Assembly: GCA_016350165.1 (NCBI GenBank)
Contig: CP066225.1
Location: forward strand, 3,782,001 to 3,846,000
From: Planctomycetota bacterium
GTDB lineage: Bacteria; Planctomycetota; Phycisphaerae; Phycisphaerales; Phycisphaeraceae
Direction: 5' to 3'
DNA: 64,000 nucleotides
Below are positions 58,893-64,000 of the stretch, piece after piece; the first letter of the stretch is position 1, and every line of letters starts with the position of its first letter. The notes beneath the pieces are model-generated. The model was not told the DNA's origin. It made no database searches and saw only the letters and a program-made list of their open reading frames with translations. The position numbers and the translations under genes are program-made.

Positions 58893-59879
58893 TTATTCGT
58901 ATGCTTGGCGGAACTTGATTCGGATGAAGTGTCCGATGATTGTGAGTGCTAGCGTCATGACGAAGAGTGTTCCGCCGACGGCGTATGCTGAAAGGTATTC
59001 AGGGCCGTAGTTTGAGACATCGCCGAGGAAGATCTGAACCATGTAAGCGGTCATGGTTTGTGTTTCACTGGTGACGTCAACAGCATTGAGTACGTTGTCG
59101 GAAAGTTGTGGTGGGGATGAACCAGCGGCGAGTGCCACAATCATGACTTCGCCGATGGCTCTTGCGATCGCAAGCAGGAAAGCTGCGATGATGCCGGAAA
59201 GCGCGGCTGGTGTAACAACTTTGGTTGATGTTTCGAATCGTGTTGAGCCGAGTCCGTATGCGCCTTCGCGAAGTGATTTTGGAACAGCGCGAAGTGCGTC
59301 TTCGGTGAGGCTAGTGACGATGGGTAGACACATGATGCCAACGGCAATGCCAGCGGACATCACGTTGAAAACTTCAAAGCCTTCATAAAGGAATTGAAGT
59401 GAAGGTGTCAGGACGGTGAGTGCGAAGAAGCCGAAAACAACGGTTGGGATACCGGCGAGAACTTCGAGCATAGGCTTGAGTACACGACGAATTTTTTCAG
59501 GAGCGTATTCGCTGAGCCAAATGGCGGTGATGAGACCGAGTGGGATGGCGACGCACATGCCGATGAAAGTAACTTGAAGTGTGCCGGAGATGAGAGGCCA
59601 GATGCCGAAGTGGTGTTCAGCGCCGAGGAGTGGAGCCCATTTGAGTCCCAAGAAAAAGTCGGCGAGTGAGACTTCGTCGAGGCGGAAGAAGCTATATGTT
59701 TCTTTAGCGAGAACGATGATGATTGTGAGAGTGGTGGCAAGTGAAAAAAGGCCACATGCGACGAGGCCTGAGATAATGCAGAATTCCCGTATTTTTCTAA
59801 CAGTTTTTGAACGAGGCTTGCAATCTGAAAGAGTGCAGGTCGAAGTGAATTCAGGCTTGGGGTTGGTCAGCGTAGTCAT
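58893..59879 (-). CDS. pstC: Phosphate ABC transporter permease PstC
   Basis: 328 residues, six membrane helices after a basic N-terminal region of about 30 residues, and the coupling segment D-A-L-R-A-V-P-K-S-L-R-E-G-A-Y-G-L-G. Partner of PstA in the phosphate importer. It begins 76 bases after pstS; a hairpin lies between the two genes. Confidence 0.95.
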   Translation of the reverse strand: MTTLTNPKPEFTSTCTLSDCKPRSKTVRKIREFCIISGLVACGLFSLATTLTIIIVLAKETYSFFRLDEVSLADFFLGLKWAPLLGAEHHFGIWPLISGTLQVTFIGMCVAIPLGLITAIWLSEYAPEKIRRVLKPMLEVLAGIPTVVFGFFALTVLTPSLQFLYEGFEVFNVMSAGIAVGIMCLPIVTSLTEDALRAVPKSLREGAYGLGSTRFETSTKVVTPAALSGIIAAFLLAIARAIGEVMIVALAAGSSPPQLSDNVLNAVDVTSETQTMTAYMVQIFLGDVSNYGPEYLSAYAVGGTLFVMTLALTIIGHFIRIKFRQAYE

Positions 59880-59920
59880 TGTTCACTCATGAATGATTGG
59901 AATTTGAATCAAAGCACGAT

Positions 59921-59936
59921 GCTGCGGTTAAGCAGC
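59921..59936 (-). promoter_or_regulatory. Intercistronic hairpin between pstS and pstC
   Basis: GCTGC/GCAGC with a GGTTAA (TTAACC on the coding strand) loop, flanked by further partly paired bases, 20 bases after the pstS stop. No T-run, so more likely an mRNA-stabilising stem that raises pstS over pstCAB than a full terminator (inference). Confidence 0.45.
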
Positions 59937-59955
59937 ACCGTACGGGGTTGTGTTC

Positions 59956-60972
59956 TTATTTTTTATCTTTGTAGATGTCAGGGAGTGCACCCTTAATCTT
60001 TTCGCCTTCAGCGTCGAGGAAGTGTGTGCCTGTGTGGCGAGTGAGATACTTCTTCTTCGCGATTGCGTAGACTTTGCTTGGAAGGCGGACGTAGCCAACT
60101 TCTTCAGCAAGTTCAGGGCCATGTTCAAAGTAGAACTGGACGAAAGCATCAACTTGTGGTTTGGCAGTGCTTTTTGCGTTGACGTAGATGAAGAGTGGGC
60201 GGCTGAATGGAGCGTATTCACCAGACTCGATGGTCTTCGATGAAGGAAGTACAGCACCCTTACCACCGTCAATAGCGACAGCTTTAAGCTTGCTAGCGTT
60301 TTCGAAGTAGTAAGCACAACCGAAGAAGCCGATTGCACCCTTGTTGCCAGCTACGCCGCGGACGAGGATGTTATCGTCTTCGGAGACTGACATGTCGCTA
60401 CGGATTGAACCTTTTTTGCCAGCGATAACTTCTTTGAAGTAGTCGAAGGTACCGGAGTCAGTGCCGGGTGCATAGATTTTGATTTTTTCATCTGGGAAGC
60501 CAGGGCGGACATCTTTCCAGTTTGAAATAGCAGAGCTGTCGAGGAAGATTTTCTTGAGTTCATCAACGGTGAGGTTGTTGGCCCAAGTATTTTTCTTATT
60601 GACGACGATGGTGAGGCCGTCGTAGGCGACAGGGATTTCGATGAAGTTGATGCCGTTTTCGTTTGCGGCTTTGAGTTCTTTTGCTTTGATTGGACGGCTA
60701 GCATCAGAGATATCGGTTTCGCCGATGACGAAACGCTTGAAGCCACCACCGGTGCCTGAGACGCCAACGGTTACTTTGACGCGTGGTGCTGGTTCAGAGA
60801 ACTCTTCAGCAACCGCTTCGGTGATTGGGTATACGGTACTTGAACCGTCGATACGAACTGGGCCGCTGAGTTTTTTGTCAGCAGCGTTAACGTTTGTTGT
60901 GAGAGTAGATGCAAGCAGACCAGCGGCTGCGAGGCCGAGTGCTGCAAATCGGATTGTGCTGATGGAACGCAT
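59956..60972 (-). CDS. pstS: Phosphate-binding protein PstS
   Basis: 338 residues: signal peptide ending T-N-V-N-A (about residue 30), then the PBP-like fold with the phosphate-binding segments D-G-S-S-T-V-Y-P near 44, G-T-G-G-G-F near 75 and P-G-T-D-S-G-T-F-D near 165. It captures phosphate in the periplasm for PstCAB. There is no lipobox Cys, so it is a soluble secreted form. First gene of the operon; AAGGAGAA is a good ribosome site. Confidence 0.95.
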   Translation of the reverse strand: MRSISTIRFAALGLAAAGLLASTLTTNVNAADKKLSGPVRIDGSSTVYPITEAVAEEFSEPAPRVKVTVGVSGTGGGFKRFVIGETDISDASRPIKAKELKAANENGINFIEIPVAYDGLTIVVNKKNTWANNLTVDELKKIFLDSSAISNWKDVRPGFPDEKIKIYAPGTDSGTFDYFKEVIAGKKGSIRSDMSVSEDDNILVRGVAGNKGAIGFFGCAYYFENASKLKAVAIDGGKGAVLPSSKTIESGEYAPFSRPLFIYVNAKSTAKPQVDAFVQFYFEHGPELAEEVGYVRLPSKVYAIAKKKYLTRHTGTHFLDAEGEKIKGALPDIYKDKK

Positions 60973-61492
60973 CAGATGTTCTCCTTGTGGAAGTCACAGA
61001 ATCAAGTGTTAATAGCGTTGAATGCCATTCCCCTAGCCGGTGTTTACAGCGATTGTTTTGATGCCTGTTTAAATAGGCGGTTTGTTGATGTACTTGTTCG
61101 CTGCAAGTATCCGGTAAGAGGGTTGAGGACGATGAAACTGGCTGCAGCACAGTGGCGATCGTCACAAATCGCTCTTTTAAAGCGTTAAGCGAAATTAATT
61201 TCTCGTTGAGCAAGAAGTCGTTTCGTTTTAGCAGGTAAGTTATGTTTGCCTACTGCTGAAACTTGGAAGCATCAACAGAGCTATTAGCTCGCGAACCGCT
61301 TTGTTTCACATGCAAAGGTTAGATGTGGAGTGTTAATGAATTGTTAACGAAGGGTAAGGAATGTAAGAAAGTTTTACGTATGACAGCAAAAGATAGGTGG
61401 TAGTATCTAGATTGTTAGAGGTGTGTTAGCGAATAATTAGCGATGTGATAAATGTTTTGGTATTAAGAGATATGAGTGTTGTGAAGATCGTT
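60973..61492. other. Promoter region of the pst operon
   Basis: 520 bases without a gene between pstS and the end of the UbiA gene. Holds the Pho-box-like repeats at 61331-61367; the stretch between them and pstS is a long leader with AT-rich blocks. Confidence 0.4.
61331..61367 (-). promoter_or_regulatory. Pho-box-like direct repeats upstream of pstS
   Basis: On the plus strand TGTTAA occurs at 61331 and 61342, followed by weaker GGGTAA (61352) and TGTAAG (61362), about one helical turn apart. Read on the minus strand these are TTAACA repeats with 5-base spacers, close to PhoP/PhoB-type operator design. They lie about 360 bases before the pstS start. Confidence 0.5.
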
Positions 61493-62518
61493 TTAAAGTT
61501 GATTTGAGAGGCCGAAAGAGGGTGGATTGCCGAGGATGGTTCGAGCGATGCGGCCGATGAGAATGAGGAGTAAAGCAAAGATTAGAAGTCCGCTCATGAG
61601 ACCAGCTTGCCACCACATGTCGAGACCGATGAGCCAAGCGACGTCGTAGACGATGAGCCAGAGGCCGGCGATGCGAGAGTAGCGGATGCCGAGCTGTCGG
61701 CGGCCTGAAACGTTGAGTTTTTCGACGCGTGTGAAGAGAACACTAGTGATGAGCGAAAAAATGACAATAGCAAGGACAGGGCCAAGCATGAGGCGGGTGA
61801 CATGTCCTTCGGAAGCTTGTGCGATTGGATTTTCGTGAGGTTTAAGTACGCCGACAACGACCATGGACCAGAAGAGCCACCCTGCGCAGATACCGAAGCC
61901 GTCTTTTGGCGTGATGCGAGGACGTTTGCCACCGAGCCAATGACGTGCGGTTGAACAGAACATGACGTGTGTCATGGCGAGGACGATTGGCCAGGCGTAT
62001 TCGGGGCGTGGTTCGGGGATGAGCATGACGAGGCCTGTGATGAGGCCAAGACTGACGACACCAACGGCAGGCATGAAGCGACCGGTGAGGTTGTAGAAGA
62101 GAATGCCGCCGACGGCGAGGAGTGTGACGACAGTTTGAAGCTTGCCGAGCCAAATGGTTGCGGCGACGGCGTCGATCATGCTGAGTATTGCGGCGACGAT
62201 GGCGATACGGACATTGACGCGACCAGCGGGGATTGGTCGTTTGGGGGCGAAAGTGCGGTCGTGTCTGGCGTCTAGTGCATCGTTGAGGGCAATACCTAAG
62301 CCAGCGAGGCCGAGGGCGATGAAGGTGGTGAGCACGAGGTCGATGATAAGTGCTGAGGAAATAGTGGGTTCATTACGGTGGTGTATAAGTGTCATTAGCC
62401 AAATATTGGCAATGAGTGTGAGTACGACTTCGCCTCTGCCGAGCTCAAAGAGGTGGAAAATGTCTTTGAGAATGGTTCTTGTGGATGTTTGCTGAGTGTC
62501 AGCGTGGGTGTTCATCAT
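61493..62518 (-). CDS. UbiA-family prenyltransferase
   Basis: 341 residues from the ATG at 62518. About nine membrane helices and the first Asp-rich motif N-D-A-L-D-A-R-H-D with K-R-P-I-P-A-G next to it, the family's prenyl-diphosphate/Mg site. The second Asp motif is weak (Y-D-V-A-W-L-I-G-L-D). UbiA enzymes attach prenyl chains to aromatic or other acceptors (quinones, haem O, chlorophyll, lipids); which one cannot be told. It is near the pst operon but separated by its long promoter region. Confidence 0.8.
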   Translation of the reverse strand: MMNTHADTQQTSTRTILKDIFHLFELGRGEVVLTLIANIWLMTLIHHRNEPTISSALIIDLVLTTFIALGLAGLGIALNDALDARHDRTFAPKRPIPAGRVNVRIAIVAAILSMIDAVAATIWLGKLQTVVTLLAVGGILFYNLTGRFMPAVGVVSLGLITGLVMLIPEPRPEYAWPIVLAMTHVMFCSTARHWLGGKRPRITPKDGFGICAGWLFWSMVVVGVLKPHENPIAQASEGHVTRLMLGPVLAIVIFSLITSVLFTRVEKLNVSGRRQLGIRYSRIAGLWLIVYDVAWLIGLDMWWQAGLMSGLLIFALLLILIGRIARTILGNPPSFGLSNQL

Positions 62519-62697
62519 CTGTATCTTTATCGGTCGGATACTGAATGCAACCCCCAATTAAGGGGTAAAAGTCATAAGTCGATGTTGTAAAGGCGCACTT
62601 CTTATGCCTGTCTAGGCAATTGCTTGATAAAACCTATTGTGAATCTGCACCATTAAGAGTGCAATGAAAGGTTAAAAAAGGTAAACTGGCAAGCCTG

Positions 62698-63588
62698 ATG
62701 AGGTATCGAAACTTGAGAAAATCTACATCAATGTTGATGGCAGCGGTATTGCTGGCTTCGCCTATGGCGATGTCAGGATGTGGTGCGAATTCGTCTGGAA
62801 ATTTGCTTGCGGATATGTTTTCGGGGTTGATGCCTCCGTCGCCACAAGAAGCCGCGTTAGACTTGTTTGACATATATGATGCGGATAAGCGACGTCGTGC
62901 GGTTGCATTGATTGCTGCGTCGCCGTTTGGGCATGAAGAACCATATGTGCGAACGTATCGGATGATGCTGGGCAGGGGGTCTCAGGGACAGGCGTTGCCT
63001 GTGGATGGTGATGCGACAGTTCGTGCGACTTGTGCGAAAGCGCTGGGGATGCATGGTACTGTTGATGATGCGGACCTGATTGCCCCGCTGTTGAAAGATA
63101 AAGTTTCTTACGTTAGATGGCAGGCGGCTCAGGCACTTCAGCGGATACATAATCCGATTGCTGTAGAGCCTTTGCTGGATTCATTGCGTGATGACGATGA
63201 CTCTGACGTGAGACAAGCATCTGCGTATGCGTTGGGGCAGTATCCTGAGCCGTTGGTTTTTGATACGTTGGTTGGTGCACTTGCAGATACGAACTATGGT
63301 GTTGTGCAGGCATCGCATCAATCGTTGCGTACATTAACTGGGCAGACGTTTAGTTCGAAGGGTGCTGAGTGGATGGCATGGGGTGAGAAGAATCGCTCAA
63401 CATTGTTTGTGGATATGCAGACGTATCGATTTTTGCCGTATCAGAAGCCGGCGTCGTTGATGGATAAGATGACGTTTTGGCGTGATCGTGATGAAGTGAA
63501 ACCACGTGAGCCGATTGGTAAGACGATTGAAGAAGAGCAGGGGACTGGAAGTGATGAAGCTGAGAAGCAAGCTGATGCGTCGAACTAA
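62698..63588 (+). CDS. HEAT-repeat lipoprotein
   Basis: 296 residues. Lipoprotein signal ending M-A-M-S-G-Cys (Cys28). Residues about 95-215 form HEAT/PBS-type helical repeats (A-T-C-A-K-A-L-G, V-R-W-Q-A-A-Q-A-L, V-R-Q-A-S-A-Y-A-L-G). The C-terminal 80 residues are charged. HEAT repeats mediate protein contacts; here in the envelope. No partner is adjacent. The stop codon lies in a dispersed palindrome and a terminator follows. Confidence 0.75.
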   Translation: MRYRNLRKSTSMLMAAVLLASPMAMSGCGANSSGNLLADMFSGLMPPSPQEAALDLFDIYDADKRRRAVALIAASPFGHEEPYVRTYRMMLGRGSQGQALPVDGDATVRATCAKALGMHGTVDDADLIAPLLKDKVSYVRWQAAQALQRIHNPIAVEPLLDSLRDDDDSDVRQASAYALGQYPEPLVFDTLVGALADTNYGVVQASHQSLRTLTGQTFSSKGAEWMAWGEKNRSTLFVDMQTYRFLPYQKPASLMDKMTFWRDRDEVKPREPIGKTIEEEQGTGSDEAEKQADASN

Positions 63589-63599
63589 TCAGCGAATAG
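63585..63599 (+). repeat. Dispersed stop-codon palindrome at HEAT lipoprotein gene
   Basis: CTAATCAGCGAATAG, one change in the right arm. The TAA (63586-63588) is the stop codon. Confidence 0.75.
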
Positions 63600-63615
63600 A
63601 ATAAATGAAATGATG

Positions 63616-63641
63616 CGGTCACGATTAGTGGCCGTTTTTTT
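63616..63641 (+). terminator. Terminator of HEAT lipoprotein gene
   Basis: Stem CGGTCAC/GTGGCCG (one T-G pair) with a GATTA loop and seven T. Confidence 0.8.
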
Positions 63642-63651
63642 GTGTGTATGA

Positions 63652-63680
63652 AAGGGCCGCCCGTTGATCGGACGGCCCTT
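63652..63680 (-). terminator. Terminator of PEP-CTERM gene at window end
   Basis: Stem AAGGGCCG/CGGCCCTT (63652-63659, 63673-63680) lies 15 bases after the stop at 63696; the minus-strand T-run is short. Confidence 0.6.
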
Positions 63681-63695
63681 GCTTTTGAGTAGTGA

Positions 63696-64000
63696 TTATG
63701 CGTTACGTCTTCTGTTGAAGAGTGCGAGTGAGCCAATGGTGATGAGGGCGAGGGATGTTGGTTCTGGGTTGGTGAGATATGAGAGGCTGCCATCGGTGTC
63801 GTGTGCGAGGTTGTCGAGGTATACGACGGTGTCGCCCTTACCCCAAACATGGATGGAGTCCATTGTAAAGTCGCTGCCGTCAATTTGGCCGTTGGTATTG
63901 TTCACCCAGCTTTCCCATTCGGCTGCATCATCGATATTCCATTCGTAGAGATGCCAATTCCCATCGGAGTTAAGAGCTTTGCGGATACCACGATCGCCTG
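63696..64000 (-). CDS. PEP-CTERM protein, C-terminal part (cut by window edge)
   Basis: The last 100 residues of a protein whose start is outside the window; the frame is open to the edge. The visible body has a G-I-R-K-A-L-N-S-D-G-N-W-H-L-Y-E-W stretch and V-W-G-K-G-D-T-V-V-Y-L-D-N, which reads like a beta-sandwich (LamG- or carbohydrate-binding-like) fold, then the tail N-P-E-P-T-S-L-A-L-I-T-I-G-S-L-A-L-F and N-R-R-R-N-A. Exosortase-sorted surface protein; function unknown. Confidence 0.8.
   Translation of the reverse strand, partial: GDRGIRKALNSDGNWHLYEWNIDDAAEWESWVNNTNGQIDGSDFTMDSIHVWGKGDTVVYLDNLAHDTDGSLSYLTNPEPTSLALITIGSLALFNRRRNA

Noticed and set aside
1-64000. CRISPR arrays or cas genes
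   Set aside because: No regularly spaced identical repeats and no cas-like protein. The dispersed palindrome is scattered, not an array.

Overview
The window looks like a chromosomal segment of a planctomycete, most likely class Phycisphaerae. This is inference from several PEP-CTERM-tailed secreted proteins ending in Arg-rich tails, a WhiG/FliA-type sigma factor, many zinc-ribbon membrane proteins, and moderate GC content. It carries two tRNA genes (Glu, Val), no rRNA and no CRISPR array.

Layout. 0-5 kb (minus strand): a cut zinc-ribbon gene, an HExxH membrane protein, two tiny membrane proteins, a tandem pair of LysE-type exporters, a zinc-ribbon membrane protein, an SDR and an aldo/keto reductase. 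5-7.2 kb: fusA, standing alone with a long leader. 8-9.9 kb: four tandem paralogous two-helix membrane proteins of unknown family. 10-14 kb: three PEP-CTERM proteins and a double GNAT protein. 14.5-19 kb: a ClbS/DfsB-like protein, an unknown membrane protein and mutL. 20-29.6 kb: another sorted secreted protein, a pair of coiled-coil secreted paralogues, rsmA, a family-2 glycosyltransferase, a BshC-like protein, a transglutaminase-like protein, a strongly structured non-coding stretch, larB and nnrD. 30-38 kb: tRNA-Glu, a large secreted unknown, a WYL regulator, an RbsD/FucU protein, folA, an FHA protein coupled to a zinc-ribbon protein, nuoA, thyA and tRNA-Val.

37.9-47.2 kb is the most striking part: a 9.2-kb integrated filamentous phage (inovirus-like element) bounded by 47-bp direct repeats of the 3' end of tRNA-Val. 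All its genes lie on the plus strand: several tiny membrane proteins, an SSB-like protein, an HUH-type Rep, a PEP-CTERM protein, two coat-like proteins, a pIII-like adhesin, pVII/pVI-like proteins, a Zot/pI ATPase, a lipoprotein secretin (pIV-like) and a tyrosine recombinase beside attR. The host-type PEP-CTERM sorting tail inside a filamentous prophage is unexpected. Its tail-coding DNA is read in a second frame by a coat-like gene, and the secretin signal peptide is likewise encoded inside the Zot gene.

47-64 kb: a secreted metzincin-like peptidase, a P-loop kinase, a GH53 galactanase with a PEP-CTERM tail, an SDR, an AlbA_2/Schlafen-type protein, purU, a WhiG/FliA sigma factor, the pstSCAB-phoU phosphate operon with Pho-box-like repeats far upstream, a UbiA prenyltransferase, a HEAT-repeat lipoprotein and a cut PEP-CTERM gene.

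Across the host DNA, but not the prophage, a 15-bp palindrome (consensus CTAATCAACGATTAG) recurs 13 times. It repeatedly supplies the stop codon of the preceding gene and lies at four successive junctions of the pst-phoU operon. It looks like an undescribed dispersed element or 3'-end signal.
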